16,121 bases of DNA from NCBI GenBank assembly GCA_937995275.1, contig CALKKN010000309.1, positions 1 to 16,121 on the forward strand, read 5' to 3'. Made by a program: the position numbers and the translations under genes. A model generated the notes under the pieces. The model was given only the letters and a program-made list of their open reading frames with translations. It did not search any database and was not told the origin of the DNA. Each line of letters begins with the position of its first letter. Within the stretch, counting starts at the first letter, position 1. Origin of the DNA: an uncultured Lysobacterales bacterium. GTDB lineage: Bacteria; Pseudomonadota; Gammaproteobacteria; Xanthomonadales; SZUA-36. Positions 1-5,998 of the stretch are shown here, piece after piece.

Positions 1-929
1 GGGTGGGGGAACTCTTCTGGCCCTGGGTGTGGGGACCCGGCTACCAGGTCTACGGTCAGGATGATCGGCTCAACGCCGCGGCCCTGCGCCATGCCAGGGC
101 GCAGGGCGGGCTCGGCGGCTACGTTCATCCCGTGGCGATCGACGACCCGCTTACGCCGGAAACGGCCTCGTCGGTACCCGTCAGCCTGGTCGCCGACGCG
201 GTCCTGGGCGAAGTCGATCTGATCGAGCTGGGCTGCCTGTGGACCGATGAGATCGGCACCGGTTCGCTCTGGCATCAAGTCCTGAACCTGGGGATTCCGC
301 TGGCGGCTTCGGCCGGCAGCGATGTCATGAACAACTACTACCGGACCATGGCGATCGGGGCCACCCGTGTTTACGTCAAGCCAGTGGCGGCATTGAACGC
401 CGACAGCTACCTGCGCGCACTGAAGGAAGGCCGGAGCTTCGTCAGCAACGGCCCCATGGTCGAGTTCCAGGTGGGCGGCAAGGAACCGGGCGAGGCCATC
501 CAGCCCACCGGATCCGAGGCAAGCTGGACTTTGAGCGTCCATTCCCCTCTGCCCTGGGAAAGCGTGCAGATCTTCGTGAACGGAACGGCTGTGCAAACCC
601 TGGACGGCAGCCCGCAGGCCGGCAGCAAGCGTTACGAGGGACGCGTCGACGTGCCCGCTGGAGGCTGGATAACGGCACGGGTCCTCGGCGCGAATACCGG
701 GTGGCCGGCCATGGACAGCTACCTGTTCGCCGAGAGCAGCCCGGTCTGGTTCGGGCAGGTGGGGAGCACGGATCCTGCGGCGGCACGCGAGGCCGCCCGC
801 AATCTCTCGATGGTCCTGGACGCCTCGGAACAGAAGCTCAGGGAAGGCTACGGCGAGATACCGATACCGAATCTGCTGGACCACTTTGCACGGGCCCGGG
901 GTCGGCTCGAGGCCGAGGCCGGCGATTAG
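1..929 (+). CDS. CehA/McbA-family PHP-like metallohydrolase, C-terminal part (5' end outside window)
   Basis: The reading frame is open from the left edge to TAG at 927-929. The GTG at position 3 is probably an internal codon, because the protein opens in mid-domain. Residues are numbered from that GTG. A GYVHPV segment (His42) and an ASAGSDVMNN segment (Asp107) match the late metal-binding His and Asp of PHP-like CehA/McbA hydrolases. The GATRVYVK and EGRSFVSNGP segments that follow are also typical of this family. After about residue 150 comes a beta-rich C-terminal domain (SVHSPLPWESVQIFVNG) like those of secreted members. Known members (CehA, McbA) hydrolyse carbamate or amide bonds, but most homologues are uncharacterised, so the substrate is not assignable. 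The family call is fairly firm; any carbaryl-hydrolase activity would be a guess. Confidence 0.8.
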   Translation, partial: VGELFWPWVWGPGYQVYGQDDRLNAAALRHARAQGGLGGYVHPVAIDDPLTPETASSVPVSLVADAVLGEVDLIELGCLWTDEIGTGSLWHQVLNLGIPLAASAGSDVMNNYYRTMAIGATRVYVKPVAALNADSYLRALKEGRSFVSNGPMVEFQVGGKEPGEAIQPTGSEASWTLSVHSPLPWESVQIFVNGTAVQTLDGSPQAGSKRYEGRVDVPAGGWITARVLGANTGWPAMDSYLFAESSPVWFGQVGSTDPAAAREAARNLSMVLDASEQKLREGYGEIPIPNLLDHFARARGRLEAEAGD

Positions 930-938
930 GCAGCTCGC

Positions 939-1574
939 TCAGATCCAGCGCAGGCCAACGCCGAAAACCAGTACCAGCAAGGCCGCAAACCCCCACAGGA
1001 TAGCGACCGCCCTGGCCTGCCGCCGGGTATCGCCCAGGTCGTGCACCCAGAAAGCCGCCAGGAAGAACCACAGGTAGCCGACCACGAAGATCAGCCACGG
1101 GGCCCTGGCGCTCCACCAGGGCCAGTCCCAGGTAAGCGCGTCGATGCGGTTCAGCAGTATCTCGACGAAAACGCAGAAGGCCGAGCCCGCCAGGGCGATG
1201 AACCAGCGGTTCGGAATGCCCAGGATTCGGGTCGCGGGATCGGCCGGCAGCATCTTCGCCCAAGCGATCCCCGCGATCGCGAACATGAACATGATCTCGA
1301 TATTCAGCCCGATCAGGACCAGGTAAGCCGTCCCGCCGGGCGTAGCCCACAGCGGGGCATACCCGTTCAGGTGAAAAAAGACCGAGTTGAGGATCTCGTT
1401 GACCCAGTCCGCGCCCCAAAAAGCCAGACCGGCAAACACCCCGTTCAGCCGGCCTTTCTGGATTTCGGAACTGTAAATGAACAGGACGATGGCCAGCAGC
1501 GGGATGACGTACCACTGGAACAGGCCGGGATCCCGCAGGATGTCGAGCGCTTGCTGTGCGTGTTCGGTGGGCAT
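939..1574 (-). CDS. Six-helix integral membrane protein of unknown function
   Basis: This is a 211-residue protein starting at ATG 1574 (MPTEHAQQ). The frame stays open further upstream, but that extension would run antisense through the carbonic anhydrase and is not believed. I do not recognise the family. Six hydrophobic segments are visible at roughly residues 19-37, 44-67, 82-108, 123-142, 159-177 and 188-208. Polar and acidic residues lie inside them (Asp56, Glu60, Asn63, Asn91, Glu93, Glu138), and a Trp-rich loop (WDWPWW) follows helix 4. Buried acids of this kind suggest catalysis or transport rather than simple anchoring, which is inference. The gene diverges from the beta-carbonic anhydrase with 156 bases between starts, and they appear to share a palindromic promoter region. 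The Shine-Dalgarno is weak (ACGGAAAC). Confidence 0.85.
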   Translation of the reverse strand: MPTEHAQQALDILRDPGLFQWYVIPLLAIVLFIYSSEIQKGRLNGVFAGLAFWGADWVNEILNSVFFHLNGYAPLWATPGGTAYLVLIGLNIEIMFMFAIAGIAWAKMLPADPATRILGIPNRWFIALAGSAFCVFVEILLNRIDALTWDWPWWSARAPWLIFVVGYLWFFLAAFWVHDLGDTRRQARAVAILWGFAALLVLVFGVGLRWI

Positions 1575-1590
1575 ATGAGGTTTCCGTAAT

Positions 1591-1618
1591 TTGCCCGCAG
1601 TATAACGCTGCTTATACT
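1591..1618 (+). promoter_or_regulatory. Candidate sigma-70 promoter for the beta-carbonic anhydrase gene
   Basis: TTGCCC at 1591-1596 and TATACT at 1613-1618 are separated by 16 bases, a reasonable match to -35 and -10 boxes. The -10 lies in the right arm of the palindrome at 1598-1619. The predicted start near 1625 would leave a leader of about 105 nt before ATG 1731. The left arm gives an equivalent TATACT on the minus strand (1605 down to 1600) for the divergent membrane protein, but I see no good -35 for it. Confidence 0.45.
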
Positions 1619-1619
1619 G
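1598..1619. repeat. Perfect 8-bp inverted repeat between divergent genes (possible operator)
   Basis: CAGTATAA at 1598-1605 and TTATACTG at 1612-1619 are exact reverse complements around a 6-base centre (CGCTGC). Each arm contains TATACT read outward, so the palindrome overlays possible -10 boxes for both divergent genes. A dimeric repressor bound here could silence both genes at once. The symmetry is seen directly; the operator role is inferred. Confidence 0.55.
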
Positions 1620-1638
1620 TTGTGAGTGTCGGTCATTC

Positions 1639-1684
1639 GCCCCACGGGGCAGGAAACGGCCGGCGCCTGCCCCACGGGGCAGGA
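1639..1684 (+). repeat. Two 16-bp direct repeats forming GC hairpins in the carbonic anhydrase leader
   Basis: GCCCCACGGGGCAGGA occurs at 1639-1654 and again, identically, at 1669-1684, a 30-base period. Each copy contains the self-complementary arms GCCCC/GGGGC. The second copy extends to an 8-bp stem (CCTGCCCC at 1666-1673 with GGGGCAGG at 1676-1683). GGGGCAGG of the first copy (1646-1653) could instead pair with CCTGCCCC of the second, so the two pairings exclude each other. The element lies 47 bases before the start codon. No U-run follows, so it is not a plain intrinsic terminator. Confidence 0.6.
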
Positions 1685-1730
1685 TCAACCGTGCGCGCCG
1701 GCAAGGCGCCAAAGACCTGGAGGCCAGAAC

Positions 1731-2222
1731 ATGAGCGTTATCGACGAGATCCTTAGCCACAACGAAGCCTATGCCGATCAGTTCGAAAAGGGCCATCTGC
1801 CCATGCCGCCAGCCAAGAGACTGGCGGCCGTGGTGTGCATGGACGCCCGGCTGGAGACCGGCGCTTTGCTCGCCCTGGTCGAGGGCGACGCACACGTCAT
1901 CCGAAACGCGGGCGGCGTGGTGACCGACGACGTGATCCGCTCGCTGACCATCTCCCAGCGGCTGCTGGGCACCCGCGAGATCATGCTGATCCACCACACC
2001 GATTGCGGCATGCTGACTTTCAGCGACGACGAACTCAAGCAACAGATCCTGGACGATACCGGCATCAAGCCGCCGTTCGCGATGGAGAGTTTCGACGACC
2101 TCGAGGCGGACGTGCGCCAGTCGCTGGGGCGGATCATGGCGAGTCCGTTCATTCCGAACAAGGAAGAAGTCCGCGGGTTCGTTTACGACGTGGCCTCGGG
2201 GCACCTGCGCGAAGTGACCTGA
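1731..2222 (+). CDS. Beta-carbonic anhydrase, Rv1284-like
   Basis: This enzyme interconverts CO2 and bicarbonate and is probably cytoplasmic, as no signal peptide is visible. The 163-residue product has the beta-class zinc site: Cys36 in CMDAR with the Asp38-Arg40 dyad, then His89 and Cys92 in HHTDCGM. The segments LPMPP, HVIRNAGGVVTDDVIRSL and SQRLLGTREI closely resemble, from memory, the short Mycobacterium tuberculosis enzyme Rv1284, which has the same length. ATG 1731 is supported by TGGAGG at 1718-1723, seven bases upstream. The open frame begins earlier, at 1626, but that stretch is the repeat-containing leader. The gene diverges from a membrane protein and converges on the MDR oxidoreductase. 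The family and zinc ligands are clear; the physiological role (pH, bicarbonate supply) is not shown. Confidence 0.95.
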   Translation: MSVIDEILSHNEAYADQFEKGHLPMPPAKRLAAVVCMDARLETGALLALVEGDAHVIRNAGGVVTDDVIRSLTISQRLLGTREIMLIHHTDCGMLTFSDDELKQQILDDTGIKPPFAMESFDDLEADVRQSLGRIMASPFIPNKEEVRGFVYDVASGHLREVT

Positions 2223-2235
2223 CTTGGTGGCGGGG

Positions 2236-2248
2236 CCGGGCGTCCCGG
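2236..2248. terminator. Short GC hairpin between convergent genes (weak bidirectional terminator candidate)
   Basis: CCGGG-CGT-CCCGG forms a 5-bp stem just after the carbonic anhydrase stop and before the end of the convergent MDR gene. No T-tract follows on either strand, so this is only a weak candidate. Confidence 0.2.
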
Positions 2249-2288
2249 AGGGATACCGGCATTCGTTACCTCCCCAAGAGTGGCGGGC

Positions 2289-3299
2289 TCAGTTGCCGGT
2301 GAGCCCCCGGATGACGACCTTGCCGGTCGCGTGCCCGGCCTCGGCATAAGCCAGCGCGTCGCGGGTTTTGTCGAAGTCGAACACGCGGTCGATGACGGGC
2401 CGGATGACACCCCCTTCGACCAGGGTCGCGATCTCGCGCAACTGGTCGCCGCTGGCGTGCATGATGAAAAAACGATAGCGGCCGCCCGCCGCACGGGCCC
2501 GGCGCCGGATGCCGGCGCTCATCAGGCTGACCACCATGCTCAACGGCAGGGACAGCCCCCACTCGCGCGCGAACTCCGGTCCGGGCGGACCGCTGACCGA
2601 CACGATCATCCCGCCGGGCTTCAGTACTTTCACCGATCGCCTGAGCGTATCCCCGCCCACGGTATCGAGCACGACGTCGCAATCCTTCAGAACGGCGGTG
2701 AAATCCTGCGTGCGGTAATCGATCGTCTCGTCCGCGCCCAGCGATTGCAGCAGATCGTGCTTGGCGACGCTGGCCGTGGTCGCAACCTGCGCGCCGAGGT
2801 ACTTCGCGTATTGGATGGCGAAGGTGCCCACACCCCCGGCGCCCGCGTGGATCAGGGCTTTCTGTCCCGCTGCGAGCCCGGCCAGCCCGCCCAGTCCCTG
2901 CAGGCAGGTCAGCCCAACCAATGGGAGGGAAGCGGCTTCGGCAAAATCCAGACCGGCAGGCATGGGCGCAACCTCGTAGGCCTGCACCGCGATCCGCTCG
3001 GCGAAGGCCCCGATCTGGCGTTTGTCCGGCCGCGCATAGACCGCGTCTCCGACTGAAAACCCGCTGACCCGGCTGCCGACGCCCACGACCACGCCGGCCA
3101 GGTCATTGCCCAGGATCAAGGGGAAGTCATGCTTCAGGATCAGGCGAGTCATGCCGGACCGCATCTTCCAGTCGATCGGGTTGACGCTGGAGGCGCGGAC
3201 TTCGACCAGGACGTCGTCGGGCGTGATCTGCGGCTCCGGCAGGTCGCCGCAACGGAGCTTGTCAGGCCCGCCGTAGGATTCGATGTACCAGGCTTTCAT
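2289..3299 (-). CDS. Zinc-independent MDR-family NAD(P)-dependent oxidoreductase (quinone oxidoreductase-like)
   Basis: The 336-residue product is a medium-chain dehydrogenase/reductase. It has an N-terminal GroES-like catalytic domain (SVNPIDWKMRSG around residues 39-49, GNDLAGVV at 64-71, VGDAVYA near 83-89). A Rossmann domain follows, with nucleotide-binding GAGGVG at 153-158 and GADETIDY downstream. The Cys/His ligands of zinc alcohol dehydrogenases are absent, which places it with NAD(P)H:quinone reductases and RTN4IP1-like proteins that reduce quinones or activated double bonds. ATG 3299 (MKAWYIE) fits the family N-terminus. A GTG 18 bases upstream is in frame but less likely. A GGGAAG sequence lies about 10 bases before the ATG. 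The REP pair follows immediately upstream. The exact substrate cannot be read from the sequence. Confidence 0.9.
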   Translation of the reverse strand: MKAWYIESYGGPDKLRCGDLPEPQITPDDVLVEVRASSVNPIDWKMRSGMTRLILKHDFPLILGNDLAGVVVGVGSRVSGFSVGDAVYARPDKRQIGAFAERIAVQAYEVAPMPAGLDFAEAASLPLVGLTCLQGLGGLAGLAAGQKALIHAGAGGVGTFAIQYAKYLGAQVATTASVAKHDLLQSLGADETIDYRTQDFTAVLKDCDVVLDTVGGDTLRRSVKVLKPGGMIVSVSGPPGPEFAREWGLSLPLSMVVSLMSAGIRRRARAAGGRYRFFIMHASGDQLREIATLVEGGVIRPVIDRVFDFDKTRDALAYAEAGHATGKVVIRGLTGN

Positions 3300-3334
3300 G
3301 GGGGACCATCTTCCCACAGCGGCATAGACACTGC

Positions 3335-3426
3335 TGTAGGAGCGGCTTCAGCCGCGATTGAAATAGTCGGTCGTCAGAACAGGGTTGTCCTGAAACCACC
3401 CTATCGCGGCTAAAGCCGCCCCTACA
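3335..3426. repeat. REP-type inverted pair (REPIN/BIME-like element)
   Basis: A 23-base unit at 3335-3357 (TGTAGGAGCGGCTTCAGCCG plus CGA) faces an inverted copy at 3404-3426 that differs at only two positions. Each unit is itself a hairpin (GCGGCT/AGCCGC). The 46 bases between them carry no gene. This is the architecture of REPINs, which are mobilised in trans by REP-associated tyrosine transposases. The core resembles extragenic palindromes common in Xanthomonadales and Pseudomonas. No such transposase is in this window. The pair sits between the EEP gene end and the MDR gene start, in a usual intergenic location. Confidence 0.75.
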
Positions 3427-3444
3427 GAGTTGGCGCCAGCGAAC

Positions 3445-4662
3445 CTATTTCTTCTGCCGGAAGGTCATGCCTGTAACAACACCGGCGTGATCGGATGGCC
3501 ACAGGTCATCGACCGTGCGATCCTGCTGCCGGTCGCCGACGACGGTGGCATGCACGGCGTTCAGGAACTTCGGGCCCACGGGACCCGCCAGCGGCGGGCG
3601 CACCCAGACGTGGTCGATGCGCTCATCCAGCCACGACACGGGATTCATCAACAGATCCTGCTGGCAGCAGGTGTAGCCGGGATCGGGCGCCCCGTTGCGT
3701 ACGTTCCAGGTATCGATGTACCCGTTGCCGGCCATGAGTGCGTAGGGCGTCGGACACAGTCCAAGGGTGTCGAAATCCGGCGGCAGCAGGCAAATGGACT
3801 CCGGGCCCGCCGCCGGGTCGGAGTTCAGGTCGCCGACCACCACGAGGATTTTATCGCCGAGGATATAGGGCAGGCTGTTCAGGATTTGTGTCAGCTCGTA
3901 CGCCTGCACCGATTGGAAGAAGTTGGCGGCCGGATTGCCGCTGACCTCCAGGTGCGTGTTCACGAAGCGGTAGTCGCGCCCGTTCAGGTCGACGTCCACG
4001 ATGTTGTAGCCGCGGGTGAAGACGATCTCCCCGCCCCCGGGGATGGGGACTGGCAGGTTATACAGGAAGTTGTCGCTCTGGCTGAACGTGACATCGACAT
4101 CCGACCGCTTCAGTGTGACATCGCGGTCGGTCAACCGGGCGTCGAACACCGGATAGGGGCAATCCAGCAGGCCCAGGTTGGCGACCGGCAGTTCGACGTC
4201 GGCATTGACGACCGCGGCGGCGACCTGGTATTGCAGGCCGCGCTCCGCCAGTTCGGCCAGCAGCATTGCAAGGTAATCGGCATAGATGTCCGTCGCATTG
4301 GGTGTCGGATCGCCCGGCGGCGGAATAATGTCGCTGGGGCACTCGGTGCGGATCAGGGAGACTTCCTGCAGGCCGATCAGGTGCGGTTCATGCTCGGCGA
4401 TCAGGTCGGCGATGGACTCGGCGCGCTGGGCAAAATCCGTCACCTGGATGTCGGCGAATATCTCCGCCGCGTTGATCGGAATGGACTGTTCCGGGTTCAG
4501 TATTTTGAACAGGTTGGCGCCGACGTACACGTTCTGCGTCATGACCTTCAGGCGCCCGGCCTGCCCGTCCTTGCCCTTCGCCTGACCCGCCAGGGCCGTC
4601 TGCCAACAGGCCGCCAGAATCAGGGCAGCCAGAATCGATCGGAAAATCCTCGCGGTCTTCAT
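3445..4662 (-). CDS. Secreted or lipid-anchored endonuclease/exonuclease/phosphatase-fold protein
   Basis: The 405-residue product has an export signal and then a full EEP hydrolase domain. Catalytic and metal-binding motifs appear in order: QNVYVGAN (Asn44), LQEV (Glu100), NTHLE near residue 238, GDLNSDP near 276, DERIDHVWV near 360, and WPSDHAG (Ser390-Asp391-His392). This set is shared by DNase I, sphingomyelinases and inositol phosphatases, so the fold and metal-dependent phosphodiesterase chemistry are firm but the substrate is open. The signal contains LAAC (Cys19), a possible lipobox, and also a signal-peptidase I site after ALA (residue 25), so anchoring is ambiguous. ATG 4662 has a strong Shine-Dalgarno, GGAGAAG. 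Several cysteines in the mature part (LDCPY, CLLPPDFDTLGLC, CCQQ) suit an oxidising compartment. Confidence 0.9.
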   Translation of the reverse strand: MKTARIFRSILAALILAACWQTALAGQAKGKDGQAGRLKVMTQNVYVGANLFKILNPEQSIPINAAEIFADIQVTDFAQRAESIADLIAEHEPHLIGLQEVSLIRTECPSDIIPPPGDPTPNATDIYADYLAMLLAELAERGLQYQVAAAVVNADVELPVANLGLLDCPYPVFDARLTDRDVTLKRSDVDVTFSQSDNFLYNLPVPIPGGGEIVFTRGYNIVDVDLNGRDYRFVNTHLEVSGNPAANFFQSVQAYELTQILNSLPYILGDKILVVVGDLNSDPAAGPESICLLPPDFDTLGLCPTPYALMAGNGYIDTWNVRNGAPDPGYTCCQQDLLMNPVSWLDERIDHVWVRPPLAGPVGPKFLNAVHATVVGDRQQDRTVDDLWPSDHAGVVTGMTFRQKK

Positions 4663-4695
4663 ATGTTCTTCTCCGTTGTTTGAAGCAACCTTTCC

Positions 4696-4730
4696 AGTAT
4701 AGGGGAAATGGCGGGACGTTCCTGATCAGG
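4696..4730 (-). promoter_or_regulatory. Candidate -10 box and palindrome upstream of the EEP gene
   Basis: On the minus strand TATACT lies at 4701-4696, giving a leader of about 30 nt before ATG 4662. A perfect 10-base palindrome, CCTGATCAGG, lies at 4721-4730, roughly where a -35 would be expected. No convincing -35 box is visible. Together these suggest the EEP gene may have its own promoter rather than depending on the relic gene upstream. Confidence 0.3.
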
Positions 4731-4737
4731 ATCGCCC

Positions 4738-5161
4738 TCAGACCTCTAACCTCAAGTTCAATGGCAGGCTGCGGACGCGCCGCCCGGTCGCGGCGAAAAT
4801 GGCGTTGCAGACGGCTGGTGCCACCGGCGGCAGCGGTGGTTCGCCCAGGCCGCGCGGTTCGTGGTCATTGGCCGCGAAATGGACCTCGATGTCCGGCGCC
4901 TGGTGCATGCGCAGCAACCGGTAATCATGAAAGTTGCTCTGCTCGACCACGCCCGCCCGCACGGTGATTTCGCCCATCAGCGCCGCGCCGAGGCCATCCA
5001 GGACCGCGCCCTCGACCTGCGCCCTGGCGCCCTGCGGGTTGATCACCCGGCCGCAATCGACCGCGGCCGCGCGCCGCGTCGGCCAGGCGAACACCCAGCA
5101 CGAGACCGGCGCCGCTCATGACGCCCAAACGCAGCAATTGGCGTCGGGAAATTCCGTTCAT
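4738..5161 (-). pseudogene. Relic of an isoquinoline 1-oxidoreductase-type beta subunit: internal deletion plus frameshift
   Basis: Only the two ends of a gene of about 2.1 kb remain. From ATG 5161 a Tat-like N-terminus reads MNGISRRQLLRLGVMSGAGL in one frame, with Shine-Dalgarno GGGAGG just upstream. About 28 codons later, near 5061-5085, the sequence jumps into a different frame that encodes the last 110 or so residues of the family. These include [59 protein letters not shown] and [13 protein letters not shown]. The tail aligns by eye with the end of the intact iorB at 13549-15696 (VNPLGLREQMESG, GEITLKKGRVEQGNFNNYR, GAGEPGTPP, RLRSLPFRLS). Roughly 580 residues are missing, the join is out of frame, and no active oxidoreductase can result. 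The junction is a GC-rich stretch with short GCGGCCGCG-like repeats. A 5' partner gene (iorA type) is absent. Confidence 0.85.
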
Positions 5162-5300
5162 CGGCCCCTCCCGGGATCAGGCTTAACCCTAGCACCGTGA
5201 AGCCGCCTTTGCCCGGCGAATGCGGCGGGGCGAGCCCGGCGGGCGACAGGCCAGACGGGCGGACAATGCCCGCCTGATTCCGCTGGAATAGGCCCCGCGC

Positions 5301-5948
5301 TCAGCGCGCCATCACGGCTTCCATGTAGGGCTTGACCAGGGCTCGCGCCCGGATCACGCTGTCGCGCCCCTCGAGGCGCTCGAGCCAGTTCTCCAGCCTC
5401 GGGAAAGCAGCCAGCGAAAGATCGACTGAACGCGCCTGCTCGACGTAAGCGAGCGCGAACGGGTCGGCGATGGAAAACGCATCGTTGGCCAGCCATTCGC
5501 GGTGTTCCAGCCAGTCGTTCACCGACTGCAGCTGTTGACTCGCGAGCCTTGCCGCCTCCTCGCAACCGGCGGCGTCGGGCTCGCCCATGCCGGCCACCGG
5601 CTTGACGATCTTCTCGAAAAAAAGCTTCGTCAGCCACCGGCCCGGGTGGCAGGTGAAATAGGTCATCCACTGGTCCACCCGCGCCCGTTCCAGCTTGTCC
5701 GCGGGATACAGCGGTGAATGTTCGACGCTGGCGACATAGCGGCAAATGGGCCCGGACTCGAACAGGAACTGTCCGTCGTGCTCCAATACAGGCACGCGGC
5801 CGACCGGCGTCATCTTGCGAAAAGTCTCCGTGCGGTGATCGCCCTTGCCGAGATCGACGTAACAGTATTCGAAATCGACACCGAGTTCCTCCAGGACGTA
5901 GAGGGTTTTCATCGTATTCTGGGTGAAAAAGCCGTGCAGTCGGTACAT
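5301..5948 (-). CDS. Glutathione S-transferase family protein
   Basis: The 215-residue product has the two-domain GST layout and length. The N-terminal thioredoxin-like domain (residues 1-80) includes LYVLEELGVDFEYCYVDL, VGRVPVLEHDG with the cis-proline, and FESGPICRYV, the glutathione gamma-glutamyl-binding ESxxI-type motif. An all-helical C-terminal domain follows, with FSIADPFALAYVEQA, the usual N-capping/hydrophobic-staple region. No clear catalytic Ser or Cys stands out near residue 10 (FFTQNTMK), so the class is uncertain. ATG 5948 is preceded by a strong GGAGGAG. The gene begins 50 bases after the RetSat-like oxidoreductase stop on the same strand and is probably cotranscribed with it. 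Such GSTs detoxify electrophiles or act in ring-cleavage and isomerisation steps. Confidence 0.92.
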   Translation of the reverse strand: MYRLHGFFTQNTMKTLYVLEELGVDFEYCYVDLGKGDHRTETFRKMTPVGRVPVLEHDGQFLFESGPICRYVASVEHSPLYPADKLERARVDQWMTYFTCHPGRWLTKLFFEKIVKPVAGMGEPDAAGCEEAARLASQQLQSVNDWLEHREWLANDAFSIADPFALAYVEQARSVDLSLAAFPRLENWLERLEGRDSVIRARALVKPYMEAVMAR

Positions 5949-5998
5949 CCTCTCTCCTCCGGTTCGATCGGCCGGGCCGCCGCCCATGCCGGCCTTCA

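Noticed and set aside
1575..2204. N-terminal extension of the membrane protein to 421 residues
   Set aside because: The added 210 residues are antisense to the carbonic anhydrase and contain no hydrophobic or domain pattern. The natural start is ATG 1574, directly before the first helix.
3430..4683. A 417-codon plus-strand frame opposite the EEP gene
   Set aside because: It mirrors the EEP coding sequence, and its translation (many VDV/IGV/RQ runs) shows no motif, while the minus strand carries a complete set of EEP catalytic motifs.
4738..5094. The relic tail as a real 118-residue protein
   Set aside because: It begins inside a molybdenum hydroxylase domain, lacks a ribosome-binding site, and is preceded by the matching gene start in another frame, so it is part of a pseudogene.
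5258..5274. GGCGG/CCGCC hairpin after the GST gene as a terminator
   Set aside because: The stem has only 5 bp and there is no T-run on the minus strand. In such GC-rich sequence this occurs often by chance.
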